Made by a program: the position numbers and the translations under genes
Notes under the pieces: generated by a model
What the model was told of the DNA's origin: nothing
The model's database searches: none
What the model saw: the letters and a program-made list of their open reading frames with translations, nothing else
Virus record (IMG/VR): IMGVR_UViG_3300027747_001067
Coordinates: 1 to 51,185 of that record
Length of the DNA stretch: 51,185 nt
Reading direction: 5' to 3' (one strand)
Source of the DNA: a virus
Part shown: one piece after another, positions 13,273 to 22,028 of the stretch
Layout: every line of letters starts with the position of its first letter
Numbering within the stretch: position 1 is the first letter of the stretch

Positions 13273-16199
13273 TGGCTGAATACACATCCAACGAGATCTA
13301 CAAGTTCCTTAAGATCTTTGCCGACAAGATGGGCTATAAGTTGGATGCGGATAAGCGCGGCCCCTTTGAGTACGAAGGCAAGCTGAAGCAGGGCGGCCCA
13401 ACTGTGGCCAACCAGATGCTTGCCGAGCTTGCCCGCAAGGTTGTGTCGTCCGGACTGATTGGCGACCTTGACATGCGCCAGGCATTTCTGGACTTCTCAG
13501 GTGAGCTGGAAGCAGCCGATACCCATCGCCGTTTGAAGCGCGAAGTTGCTAAGGCGCCTGGCAAGGAAGCAGAAGTTCGCGTACCCATCCACTCACGCAC
13601 GGGCCGACCCCTCGGCATCCAGCGTCCAGACGGAAGCATTGTCAAGCTGCACCTCAAGCAGTCTGACGTTGAAGAAATTGAGGGGATGGCAAAGCGAGCA
13701 CCTAAATTCAGCGGCTACTTCCAAAAAGCTGGAGAGCGAAAGAAGGGTGTGCCGTACGATCCGGTTGTTGACATTGACATGTATGGCCCAGACATACGCA
13801 AGGCTGTACTCAAGAAGGTTCTAGCCCGCCATAGGGAAGCCGGAGGTTGGGTCAAGGGCTCCAAGGTTGTGGAGATGTACGGGACCAAGACGGCTCTTTC
13901 CCGAGAACGTGGCCCTAGCCGCATTCCCAAAGAGTTCCCCGGCGAAACTGAGCAGCAAAAGAAGTCTCGCAGTCTACTGCTTAAAAGGATGCAGGAGGAA
14001 GCGGACGCGCCGGACAAGCCAGATCGTTTCCGCAGTGCGCTTGAAGAAGCTGCCGCCGAAGCCCTGGGCCCCAAGAACCGAAACATCTTTGGCCAGATCA
14101 AGGGCGGTGGGCCCATGGTTGCACGAAAGCCAGAAGTGCAAACTACCCCCCTAAGGGATTTTAAGTACGACCTCCCACCGGGTGTTGACCAGGTGCTTGT
14201 CGACGGCAAGTACATGTTCAGCTACCCAGGCTCCAAGAAGCCCGGCACCATTGATGACGTGTACGCCTACTTCAAGAAGCAGGTAAAGGGTCTTGATCCG
14301 GATGCGCTTGACAACCTAAAGCGCGTAGCCACTGCCAAGGAAGCTATCAAGTTCCAGATGGAAGATCCTTCCGGTGCAGACACTGCACTTGATACCTATG
14401 CCGGTGTCAAGGCTCGCAAGGCTGGGGGGACCCGCAATCCGGATGAGTATGAAGTTGCTGAGCGTCGTGCCAGCAAGAAGCAAATGTACGACGAGATGGC
14501 CCCCTCCGACCGGAAGGCTCGTGAGACTGCAGCGGCCATTCGCGAGCAAGAAGAAAACAGGCCACCCTACCTGAGCCCCGGCCGCCGACTCTTCTCAGCC
14601 CCTGGGTCTAAGCAGTGGGAATTCATGAACAAGTCGGTCAAGAAGCTGAAGGCATACCTGCGCAAGAGCGGGATGCCGGAGCCGGAGATTGAAGCCAAAG
14701 TTCTCAAGATCCTGAAGCCGTACATTGACAGCATTCACTCTGCAAAGTTTGAAACGCGCAAGGCAACCAAGAAGAGTCTTGAGAAGCCGCAGAACGTCCC
14801 CTACTTCCAGATGACAAAGCCCGATGCTCAGGGCAAGTCAATGAAGGCAATCATTGTTCCTGGCGAAGACCAGAGTACGAATGAGGTGGACGGGGTGCGT
14901 GCCTATGAAGTTAAGGCTGCAACCCAAGTCATCAAGGCCCTGCAAGCAGAGGAAGCCAAGGTTCGTTTGGAAATGGCCCGTCAAGCCGAAAGATCAGGCA
15001 CAAAGGACGCAGTGGCTGACGCCATGGCGGAAATGGAAGCAGAAGGCCTGTCTCTTTCTCGCAAGTCTTTGGGCAAGCGGCCATTCAACGCGTCGAAGAC
15101 CAAGGACCTCATCACTGGCCCATTTGCACGCACTGCCGAAGAGGTGGGTGCACTTCAGGGTGCCGCGGCAAACCGTGGCACCAAGCTTGGCACTATGGTT
15201 GAGAACTCGGTAAGGGACCTCCTCAAGAGGAACTTGTCCAAGCCCGAGCTGGAAACGGCACTCAACTCCGTTCGAAAGAATTTCAAAGAACGCTACAACC
15301 TCAGCCCGGCCAACTTTATGCGGATTGCGTCTGCCTTTGACGACCGTATCAAGGACCTAGTAACGGTGGACATTACTACCGCGGCACAGCAGAAGCAGCG
15401 TCGTGAGTTCTTGGAACGGCCTGATGTTCGCTCGTCAGAAGGCCAAGTCGGTACCCCTGATACCCCAAAAAAGACACTTCAGCAGACCATTGAAGAGCAC
15501 AAGAGGCAGGGGTCGTGGAACCAAGCTGCCGAAGCTGAGCAGCAGGGGCGAATTAGTAAGCGCATTGCAGACTACCTCCGTCTGGCCCGAGGTGAGGCTG
15601 ACATTTCAGTTGGCAAGGCGCTTAGCCCAGCGGAACGTACACAAGAGGCACGCGCCGCCAATGGTGCCCCAGAAGAAGTGATGGCTCGTGCTGGAACCAG
15701 CATGCGCCGGTCGCTTGAGGGCAAGCGGGACTTTGCTATTGCAGACAAGCGTCGCCGAGTGGCTGCCAAGCTCAAGCAGTTGATGGACCCCCGCATGTCC
15801 GCAGCTGTGCAAAGGGCCCTAGAAAACCCGGTTACCCGAGTGGAAATGCAGGGGACTGAGCGAGATCGAGTGGCCGACATGCTTAACGAGCTCATCACCA
15901 CCCACGTGGGGGGACGCGGAGCCACCGATCTGTTGGGCCCCACTTCGGACACCGGTGTCTCCATGCCTTGGGAGCCTACAAACTACACGCCTCGCCTTCA
16001 GGGCCGATCGCCCGTTGAGACCGAGGCTCCCGACTTGGGGGCTCTGCTGAGACTTGGCAAGGCAGATCGTCCGGTGCAGGGTCCGGCCCCGGCTCCAGTG
16101 GCACGGGAGATTCCGGCTGTGGAGTCCCGTTTGTCTGCTAAGATCCTGGAGCGTCTGAAGAAAACTGGTTCGTATAAGCGACCGACGCGACGTAGGTAA
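13272..16199 (+). CDS. large basic/charged hypothetical protein (975 aa)
   Basis: A 975-aa protein very rich in Lys, Arg, Glu and Ala, with many predicted helices, no membrane span, and no motif I recognise. The N-terminus (SNEIYKFLKIFADKMGYKL) looks globular. Much of the rest alternates charged helices with Pro/Gly linkers. It overlaps the genes on both sides by TAATG. Size and position before the terminase genes suggest a virion-associated or packaged protein, or a scaffold. That is inference only. Confidence 0.8.
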   Translation: MAEYTSNEIYKFLKIFADKMGYKLDADKRGPFEYEGKLKQGGPTVANQMLAELARKVVSSGLIGDLDMRQAFLDFSGELEAADTHRRLKREVAKAPGKEAEVRVPIHSRTGRPLGIQRPDGSIVKLHLKQSDVEEIEGMAKRAPKFSGYFQKAGERKKGVPYDPVVDIDMYGPDIRKAVLKKVLARHREAGGWVKGSKVVEMYGTKTALSRERGPSRIPKEFPGETEQQKKSRSLLLKRMQEEADAPDKPDRFRSALEEAAAEALGPKNRNIFGQIKGGGPMVARKPEVQTTPLRDFKYDLPPGVDQVLVDGKYMFSYPGSKKPGTIDDVYAYFKKQVKGLDPDALDNLKRVATAKEAIKFQMEDPSGADTALDTYAGVKARKAGGTRNPDEYEVAERRASKKQMYDEMAPSDRKARETAAAIREQEENRPPYLSPGRRLFSAPGSKQWEFMNKSVKKLKAYLRKSGMPEPEIEAKVLKILKPYIDSIHSAKFETRKATKKSLEKPQNVPYFQMTKPDAQGKSMKAIIVPGEDQSTNEVDGVRAYEVKAATQVIKALQAEEAKVRLEMARQAERSGTKDAVADAMAEMEAEGLSLSRKSLGKRPFNASKTKDLITGPFARTAEEVGALQGAAANRGTKLGTMVENSVRDLLKRNLSKPELETALNSVRKNFKERYNLSPANFMRIASAFDDRIKDLVTVDITTAAQQKQRREFLERPDVRSSEGQVGTPDTPKKTLQQTIEEHKRQGSWNQAAEAEQQGRISKRIADYLRLARGEADISVGKALSPAERTQEARAANGAPEEVMARAGTSMRRSLEGKRDFAIADKRRRVAAKLKQLMDPRMSAAVQRALENPVTRVEMQGTERDRVADMLNELITTHVGGRGATDLLGPTSDTGVSMPWEPTNYTPRLQGRSPVETEAPDLGALLRLGKADRPVQGPAPAPVAREIPAVESRLSAKILERLKKTGSYKRPTRRR
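14422..14431 (+). repeat. near-copy of the polar motif (CTGGGGGGAC)
   Basis: It differs from GTGGGGGGAC only at the first base and lies inside the 975-aa gene. Other near-copies on the plus strand start at 2106, 3783, 5356, 12872, 18081, 25284, 30300, 38452, 44097 and 47514. Confidence 0.7.
15906..15915 (+). repeat. Polar motif GTGGGGGGAC (plus strand)
   Basis: An exact copy inside the 975-aa gene, read GTG GGG GGA (Val-Gly-Gly). Confidence 0.85.
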
Positions 16200-16765
16200 T
16201 GCCCCCCCAGCTACCGCCATCTCAGGGTCCCGTTAACCCACTGACCTCCTTCTTTGCAAGTGAGTCGGTGGGCAACGCGCTTAACGCATCGGGATTTGAC
16301 ATTCATGAGGAAATGGAGACACTGGTCCGACATTTCCGTGATACAGACCCTAACATCTCACTTCGAGCCCACTCCCGGCTCCGTCACGTGATCAGGGAGG
16401 TCGCACAGGCTTCTGGTCTGATTCAGAAGCAATCCGCTGAAGCGATTGAGACGCATGACGGACGCAAGGTAAAGGTCTCCTTTGAGACCTCCAAGCTGGT
16501 GTCCAAGATTCAGGAGAACGTACATGGCATCGTCGACCAAGACCGTCCAGAGTTCGCAAGCACCTACCTCCCCGCAGCCACAGATTCCCCCCATGCCGGA
16601 AGACCCAATCCTGGTGCAGGCGATTCTGCAGTTGGAAGCGATGGACGATCTGCAGATGGCTCGAGCAGCGGGCCAGGTGTTGTACGACCTGGCGATTCAG
16701 GACCCGGTGATCTCGATTGCGAGCCCGGAGACTCTGGGGATGATCTTGAAGACGACGCTTCGTGA
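16199..16765 (+). CDS. hypothetical protein (188 aa) with overprinted acidic tail
   Basis: The first 115 residues look like an ordinary helical protein (FDIHEEMETLVRHFRDT, AHSRLRHVIREVAQASGL). The last 75 are a Gly/Ser/Asp/Pro-rich acidic tail encoded in bases shared with the next gene, an overlap of 242 bases in a different frame. The start overlaps the previous stop as TAATG. The position just before TerL makes it a candidate small terminase subunit, but I see no clear DNA-binding motif. The tail could be real and disordered, or the frame could be shortened in relatives. Confidence 0.65.
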   Translation: MPPQLPPSQGPVNPLTSFFASESVGNALNASGFDIHEEMETLVRHFRDTDPNISLRAHSRLRHVIREVAQASGLIQKQSAEAIETHDGRKVKVSFETSKLVSKIQENVHGIVDQDRPEFASTYLPAATDSPHAGRPNPGAGDSAVGSDGRSADGSSSGPGVVRPGDSGPGDLDCEPGDSGDDLEDDAS

Positions 16766-16943
16766 CGACAATGGCAAGGTGTTTCCGCAGTACTACCCCC
16801 TGCTGAAGCAGTACCTGTCGCACTCGATTGTTGCCCGTGATCCCCGCCTCGTTGCGGTGGCCATCACGCGAATCATCACCGTCCAGCTGTACGCAGCCGG
16901 AAAGCTGAAGAATGCAAATCAAGCGAATCCCGCAACCGCCTGA
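16524..16943 (+). CDS. hypothetical protein (139 aa), directly before TerL
   Basis: The start at 16524 has AGGAGAACGTAC upstream, deep inside the preceding gene. After a Ser/Gln/Pro-rich N-terminus of about 30 residues the protein is helical and regular (ILVQAILQLEAMDDLQMARAAG; LVAVAITRIITVQLYAAGKL). Helical content and position make it a second candidate for a small terminase subunit or another packaging factor. It overlaps the TerL start by 32 bases. No family recognised. Confidence 0.72.
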   Translation: MASSTKTVQSSQAPTSPQPQIPPMPEDPILVQAILQLEAMDDLQMARAAGQVLYDLAIQDPVISIASPETLGMILKTTLRDDNGKVFPQYYPLLKQYLSHSIVARDPRLVAVAITRIITVQLYAAGKLKNANQANPATA

Positions 16944-18846
16944 AAATCCGCTTTACCCTCTGCCCCCTGACTACGACACGCTGACCGTTGAAGGCCAGCG
17001 GCTTGCTCGTATCAACGCAACGCGGCAATGGCTTCTGCCTTCGACTGACCTGAGGCAGCGAGCTATTGACTTCATTTCTGCACTCCGTTTCTTCGAGGCT
17101 TGGTACCTATGGCCGGACCCCGATACGGATTTCAATCCTTTGTTCTTCGACGACACCCCAGTGGCGACTCCGAAGGGCCACGTTTCAATCTACAAGGAAT
17201 GGGCGACATCTCGATCAAGCATTGCCGTGGCCCCTCGTGGTTACGCGAAGAGCAACTGCATCCGCAAGTCGATCTTGCTGCAGATGCTCACCCGACCGGC
17301 CTTCTCCTTTATCTACGCTACGAGCTCGCACGACAACGCGCAGCAAACGAGCCAGATCATCAAGAGTCAGTTCACGGACAACTCGCGTATCTTCGACGAC
17401 TTTTCGCCTGAGTTCCCCGACGGTCGCATTGTCCCCCGTCGTGGCGAAGCCAGCTTCGGTCTTGAGATGATGTACCTCAAGAACGGCTCGTGGCTCCGGG
17501 CCATCTCCGCATCCAGCAAGCAGCGCGGCGGTCGACCACGTTGTTACATCCTTGACGACCCTGAGTACGATCCCAAGGCATCGACGTCCATGGCGGTACT
17601 CCGCGACTACGTGGAGAATCTGCTGTTCAAGATCGTGCTGCCCATGCTTACCCGGCCCGACACCTCGGTGCGATGGCTGGCTACCTTCGTCAGCCGTCGT
17701 CACTATGCGTGGCATGCCATGCAGACCGAGCAGACGCCCAGTGGCCCGCGCGCCCGGGATCCACGCTTTGAGTTCTGGTCACGCATGCTTCTTGACTCGG
17801 AGTACGAAAAAGACGGAAAGCTCCACTCCTGCTGGCCCGAGATGTGGCCCCTCAACCGTGCAGACAAACTTGCGCGACCAGATCTTGCGAACCGCATTTC
17901 CCTTGAGGAAATCAAAGAACGAATCGGTAATGCTGTCTATCTGGCTGAGTATCGCGGCCGACCCGGTGAGAGCGGTGAGAACTTCTTCCCGCCCCTCATC
18001 CGTGAGAACCACGGGTGGTGGATTGAGGACCCGGATCCGTCCTTCGACACTGACCCGGTAACCTCCAATACTAAGATCGCGTGGGGGGAGAAAACCGGAA
18101 TCAAGGTGATGCCCGTCAAAGACTTCCTCTTGAACTGCCTCACCTTCATGGCTGTCGATACGTCGTATACTCATGGTCCTGACTCGGATTATAAGGTAGC
18201 AGTTGTCATGGCGGTTAACAGTGACAACTGCCTTTTTGTTCTAGATATGTGGGCAGGCCAGGCCCCTGAAGACCAGCTGATCCGGAACGTCTTCCGCCTG
18301 GCCGACAAGTGGAAGGTCCCCTCCATCCACCCCGAGGTGGTCCGTGAGTCGGTCAACCTCTACCAGCAACTTGAAACTCTGGTCCGACAGCGGGCTACCG
18401 AGATCACCGGCACATCCCACATGCCCAAGATCATGCCCCTCAAGGTGGGCATGGTTCAGAAGGAAGCCAAGATCTCCGGTCTCCTGTTCCGCTTCGAGCA
18501 TGGCCTCCTCAAGCTGCCCATGTGGAAGCGCATGGACAAGCCGTGGCGCGAGCTGTTTGACCAGTTGGAGCAGTTCAACCCCGAAGCTCGAGACGGTGGC
18601 CTTGCCCACGACGACCATCTGGACGCGGTGGCCATGTCTTCCATGATCCTGAAGTTCCGACTTCCCAAGCGCGGACTGGGCATAGAGCCAGCGAAGTCCC
18701 CCCTCGAGCGCTTGAAGGACGGAGAGCGCCATGAGAATGGTGTATCCCTGTTGTCCATGATTGACTGGAACAAACTTCCAAGTGAAGATGTGCTTGATAT
18801 CCTAAGACCTGAGGAACACACGAATGACGGCGAGACCAGAATCTGA
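16912..18846 (+). CDS. terminase large subunit
   Basis: A 644-aa genome-packaging motor with an N-terminal ATPase and a C-terminal nuclease. Walker A is APRGYAKS (107-114), with the Arg/Lys pattern common in TerL. Walker B is CYILDDPE (211-218), where the usual Asp-Glu is DDPE. The RNase H-like nuclease has MAVDTSYT (D416) and HDDHLDA (566-572). It pumps DNA into the prohead through the portal encoded just downstream and cuts the concatemer. The start has GGAAAGCTGAAG upstream. The headful or site-specific mode cannot be read from the sequence. Confidence 0.92.
   Translation: MQIKRIPQPPENPLYPLPPDYDTLTVEGQRLARINATRQWLLPSTDLRQRAIDFISALRFFEAWYLWPDPDTDFNPLFFDDTPVATPKGHVSIYKEWATSRSSIAVAPRGYAKSNCIRKSILLQMLTRPAFSFIYATSSHDNAQQTSQIIKSQFTDNSRIFDDFSPEFPDGRIVPRRGEASFGLEMMYLKNGSWLRAISASSKQRGGRPRCYILDDPEYDPKASTSMAVLRDYVENLLFKIVLPMLTRPDTSVRWLATFVSRRHYAWHAMQTEQTPSGPRARDPRFEFWSRMLLDSEYEKDGKLHSCWPEMWPLNRADKLARPDLANRISLEEIKERIGNAVYLAEYRGRPGESGENFFPPLIRENHGWWIEDPDPSFDTDPVTSNTKIAWGEKTGIKVMPVKDFLLNCLTFMAVDTSYTHGPDSDYKVAVVMAVNSDNCLFVLDMWAGQAPEDQLIRNVFRLADKWKVPSIHPEVVRESVNLYQQLETLVRQRATEITGTSHMPKIMPLKVGMVQKEAKISGLLFRFEHGLLKLPMWKRMDKPWRELFDQLEQFNPEARDGGLAHDDHLDAVAMSSMILKFRLPKRGLGIEPAKSPLERLKDGERHENGVSLLSMIDWNKLPSEDVLDILRPEEHTNDGETRI
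18081..18090 (+). repeat. near-copy of the polar motif (GTGGGGGGAG)
   Basis: It differs from the 10-mer only at the last base and lies inside terL. Confidence 0.7.
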
Positions 18847-19081
18847 TTCCCAGTATGTGACCATCCCCTATTTCCTGTATGAAGCGATGGCCCGCATGTA
18901 CTACGGACGGGTAAATGGTGACTTTCCCGTGACTCGCCCTATCGCATCGGAGACCCCGGAACCCAAGTTTACGGGCAACTTCACGATGGTTGACGACGAC
19001 ATCCCCGCAACTTGGAAGCCACAGGGCGCAGCCCAAAGGACACCCAGTGACAACTCGAAGCCCGCTAAGTCTCCCAAGTAA
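18824..19081 (+). CDS. small hypothetical protein (85 aa)
   Basis: An 85-aa protein between TerL and the portal, overlapping the end of terL by 23 bases and the start of the portal gene by 35. GAGGAACACACGA precedes the ATG. The first 30 residues look folded (YVTIPYFLYEAMARMYYG); the rest is Pro/Thr/Lys-rich and probably disordered. No family recognised. Confidence 0.65.
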   Translation: MTARPESDSQYVTIPYFLYEAMARMYYGRVNGDFPVTRPIASETPEPKFTGNFTMVDDDIPATWKPQGAAQRTPSDNSKPAKSPK

Positions 19082-21047
19082 GCCAGAAGACATTGCCAAG
19101 TTCATGCGCATGCACGTAGACCGTGAGCGTGTGCGCTACAACTATCGCCGCTCTATCTGGCTTCTGGCGTGGCACTACCTGAACGGCGCTCGACGCTTTG
19201 ACGTCTTTGACCCGCTTACCGGCCGCCTTTCCCCCCACTACCTGGACCGCGAAGGCAACATGGAGTTCCAGTCGCAGGACCTTCTCTCCATCATTGACCG
19301 CACGGTGGCTCGCATTGCCACCATGGACCTCCGTCCCAAGATCATGCGCCAGGGCACTAGCCTTCGCATGATCCGTGAGCGTTCCAGCGCCCAGATCATT
19401 GCCGACTCGCTGGTCTCTGACCACCAGCTGTCGCAGGTTACCTCCGACTTTGCCCACATCTTTGCAACCCTGGGTTGCTGCGGAATCATGGGGCACCTCA
19501 CCGATGTCCCCACCGTCGGCCTTACTGCCGATCTTGAAGTGGTGCACCCCCGTGAGGTGTTCCCATTCCCCGCTCTGCACCAGGATCACACCAAGCAGAG
19601 CGGCATTATCCGCCAGCGCGTGGTGCCCATCGACCTGTTGGGTGCCAAGTTTGGCAAGATCTCGGCGAAGAAGAAGGATCAGATGGAGTGGTGGAAGGTT
19701 GACCACGGTGACGTGACTACCGACCTTGGCCTTGACGAGCCCGGCTCGTACATGCGCAACCCCTTCAACAACAGCGGCGTGATGACAGGAGCCTCTGAAG
19801 GCACCGACGTGGTGAACGAAGTAGCCCGTATCCGCGAGCTGTGGATCAACGGACCCCGCGACACCTGCGTTCGCTACGTTGTGGCCAGCGGTAACGAGAT
19901 TCTTGTCGACGAATCCTACGATGATTCGGCAATGTACTGCCCGCTGGGCTGGGCACGCTTCATGGACACCGGCACTTTCTATGGTGCTGGCCTGTTTGAC
20001 CTGCTTTTCGGCATCTGCCGACAGGCTGAACACATGATGAAGAGCCTTTTCAACAATATCCGTGACACCGATCGCTACGGCGTGCTTGTTTTGCCGCAGG
20101 GTTCGATGAATGAGCGCACTCTGCTCAAGGATGTGGGCCGTGGTTTGCGCGTGATGACCTACACACCCGACCCATTGAACGAGAACTTCAAGCCATTCCC
20201 CATCCAGCCGTGGAATGCAGGCGACGCACCCGGCAAGGTGGCCCAGTTTGCACGCGAAGTGATGCAGCAAATCAGCCCCGTGCAGGATCTTCTGCAGGAA
20301 AAGGGTCGAGTTGAGAGCGCTACCGGCCTGCAGTTCCTTGACGAGCAGATTACCAAGGCCATGACCAATCCCTCGATTGGTATTCAGCGCGCATTTGGCA
20401 ACATGTACCGCTCGATGACGGCCCAGGCCGTGGCGGAAATCGTGAAGTTCCCCCGCACGGTGCCCGTGAACTACGTCACCCTCGATTTGGCGGGTGCAGT
20501 TCTTGATATTGCCAAGTCCACCGTGTCTTTTGACCAGAATCCGCTGCCACAGGTGGGCTATCTCACCTTCGGCGTCAAGCAAGTCAACCCCCGTAGCGAT
20601 ACCGCTCGCAAGGAAGAGGCTATGGGGCTGCTCAAGGCCGGCCTTACCGACCCAATTGGCCTGAAGGTCTTTGCCCTTAAGGAGGGTTTGGACTTTGCCA
20701 TGTGGATGGACGAGGAAAAGGGTGCATACGAGTCCATCGTGCAGAACATTCTGCTGCTTTACGGCAACGGAGAGGACCCTGGCCAAATTGTTTTGACTCA
20801 GCACATGATGCGACCGGACATTCAGATGCGCGTGCTAAGCGCATTCATGACGAGTCCCATCATGATGGCTGCTTCGTCCGAGGTTCAGGACGAATTCCGA
20901 AAGTTTAGGGACACGATGCTGCGATTCATGGGTCAAACCCTGCCGCAGCAGGTCCCGACTCCCGAAGAGGCTGCCGCTATGGGCATGCAGCCTCAGATGG
21001 GTGCCCCGCAACAAATGCCTATGCAAGGAATGATGCCAAATGGTTGA
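19047..21047 (+). CDS. portal protein
   Basis: A 666-aa protein starting at the GTG at 19047 with AAAGGA seven bases upstream; a longer frame from 18990 lacks such support. Size, position between TerL and a scaffold-like gene, and composition fit a podovirus-type portal (head-tail connector). There is a globular N-terminus (RYNYRRSIWLLAWHYLNGA), a central part with repeated beta and helix segments, and a long helix followed by a Met/Gln/Pro-rich tail (about the last 35 residues). It should form the dodecameric ring through which DNA enters and leaves the capsid. Confidence 0.85.
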   Translation: MTTRSPLSLPSKPEDIAKFMRMHVDRERVRYNYRRSIWLLAWHYLNGARRFDVFDPLTGRLSPHYLDREGNMEFQSQDLLSIIDRTVARIATMDLRPKIMRQGTSLRMIRERSSAQIIADSLVSDHQLSQVTSDFAHIFATLGCCGIMGHLTDVPTVGLTADLEVVHPREVFPFPALHQDHTKQSGIIRQRVVPIDLLGAKFGKISAKKKDQMEWWKVDHGDVTTDLGLDEPGSYMRNPFNNSGVMTGASEGTDVVNEVARIRELWINGPRDTCVRYVVASGNEILVDESYDDSAMYCPLGWARFMDTGTFYGAGLFDLLFGICRQAEHMMKSLFNNIRDTDRYGVLVLPQGSMNERTLLKDVGRGLRVMTYTPDPLNENFKPFPIQPWNAGDAPGKVAQFAREVMQQISPVQDLLQEKGRVESATGLQFLDEQITKAMTNPSIGIQRAFGNMYRSMTAQAVAEIVKFPRTVPVNYVTLDLAGAVLDIAKSTVSFDQNPLPQVGYLTFGVKQVNPRSDTARKEEAMGLLKAGLTDPIGLKVFALKEGLDFAMWMDEEKGAYESIVQNILLLYGNGEDPGQIVLTQHMMRPDIQMRVLSAFMTSPIMMAASSEVQDEFRKFRDTMLRFMGQTLPQQVPTPEEAAAMGMQPQMGAPQQMPMQGMMPNG

Positions 21048-21993
21048 TGAGACCCAGTTTGACGACACCGCAGACAGCGAATTGGACGAAGCAGTTGAAT
21101 CGACTCCCACCCCAGTGGTGGATATGGACGCCCGCGTTCGTGCAGGCGGACAGGAGATCCCGGTTTCGGAGCTTTTGAAGGCGAAGGAGGACCTGGAGTA
21201 CCTCCGTCAGGACTACAGCAAGCTCGTTTCCTTTCGCGACGCGACTTCTAAGGTCATGCGACCCGACGTGGACCCCGCTGTCAAGGAACAGGCAGCACGA
21301 CAGCTGCTGATGGACATGGGATACCGCAACGAGGAAGTGGAAAACTACGTGCAGGATTGGATGAACAACCAGAATCAAGGAGCTAAGACTCAAATGACTG
21401 ACACTGACGACAACCGTGGGGGGACTGACGACGACAACAGTGCGGAAGAGGTGGCTCAGGCCATTCTTCAGGCCCAGCAGGAGGCGGCCCGCGCCAACGA
21501 AGAGCTGAACCGCATGAAGGCGGATCACCTGAACAACAAGCTCAACACCCAGATTGTCATGGGTCTTGAAATGAACGAAGGTGCCCGTACAATGTTGGGT
21601 AAGCTTCAGGAGATCAACGGAAAGGAAGCTCTTACTGGCGCGCGTGCAGCGATCGAGAGGGATATCCGCCAGCAGACGCTGGACAATCTTCGATCACGAC
21701 GTACGGCAGCAGGAACTTTCGAAGAAGCGTGGATTTCTGAGGAGTCAGCAAGGGCGACTGACCAAGTCCTTGCGAAGTACCGCTCGGTAATCGGAGACCC
21801 CAACCGTTTGGGACGGGCCCCGGAAACAGACAGCAGTGCGAGTGCGTTTTTGAACCGTAAGCCCGTCTCGGCTCCAAAGTGGAAGCCGGGTGTGAGTGCT
21901 GGCGACATGGAGACGGCCCTCGACGCATACAACAAGGATGCGTTGAACCGACTTGTCGCGGAACTCGGTACGGAAACTGACGGTCGCGTCTGA
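21040..21993 (+). CDS. scaffold-like protein (317 aa)
   Basis: An acidic, Gln/Glu/Ala-rich, largely helical 317-aa protein, with a probable coiled coil at about residues 135-165 (EEVAQAILQAQQEAARANEEL). It lies between portal and major capsid genes, the standard place for a scaffold that directs prohead assembly and is then lost. The start is behind CAAGGAATGATGCCAA and overlaps the portal stop. The call rests on composition and order, not on a sequence motif. Confidence 0.75.
   Translation: MVDETQFDDTADSELDEAVESTPTPVVDMDARVRAGGQEIPVSELLKAKEDLEYLRQDYSKLVSFRDATSKVMRPDVDPAVKEQAARQLLMDMGYRNEEVENYVQDWMNNQNQGAKTQMTDTDDNRGGTDDDNSAEEVAQAILQAQQEAARANEELNRMKADHLNNKLNTQIVMGLEMNEGARTMLGKLQEINGKEALTGARAAIERDIRQQTLDNLRSRRTAAGTFEEAWISEESARATDQVLAKYRSVIGDPNRLGRAPETDSSASAFLNRKPVSAPKWKPGVSAGDMETALDAYNKDALNRLVAELGTETDGRV
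21416..21425 (+). repeat. Polar motif GTGGGGGGAC (plus strand)
   Basis: An exact copy inside the scaffold-like gene, read CGT GGG GGG ACT (Arg-Gly-Gly-Thr), one base out of phase with the copy at 15906. Confidence 0.85.
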
Positions 21994-22028
21994 TTTTTCC
22001 CTAACCCCGTTTACAAGGAAACTAAACT

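Noticed and set aside
19065-20804. A 579-codon open frame on the minus strand
   Set aside because: It is antisense to the portal gene. The His/Val/Leu-rich translation has no motif or ribosome-binding site.
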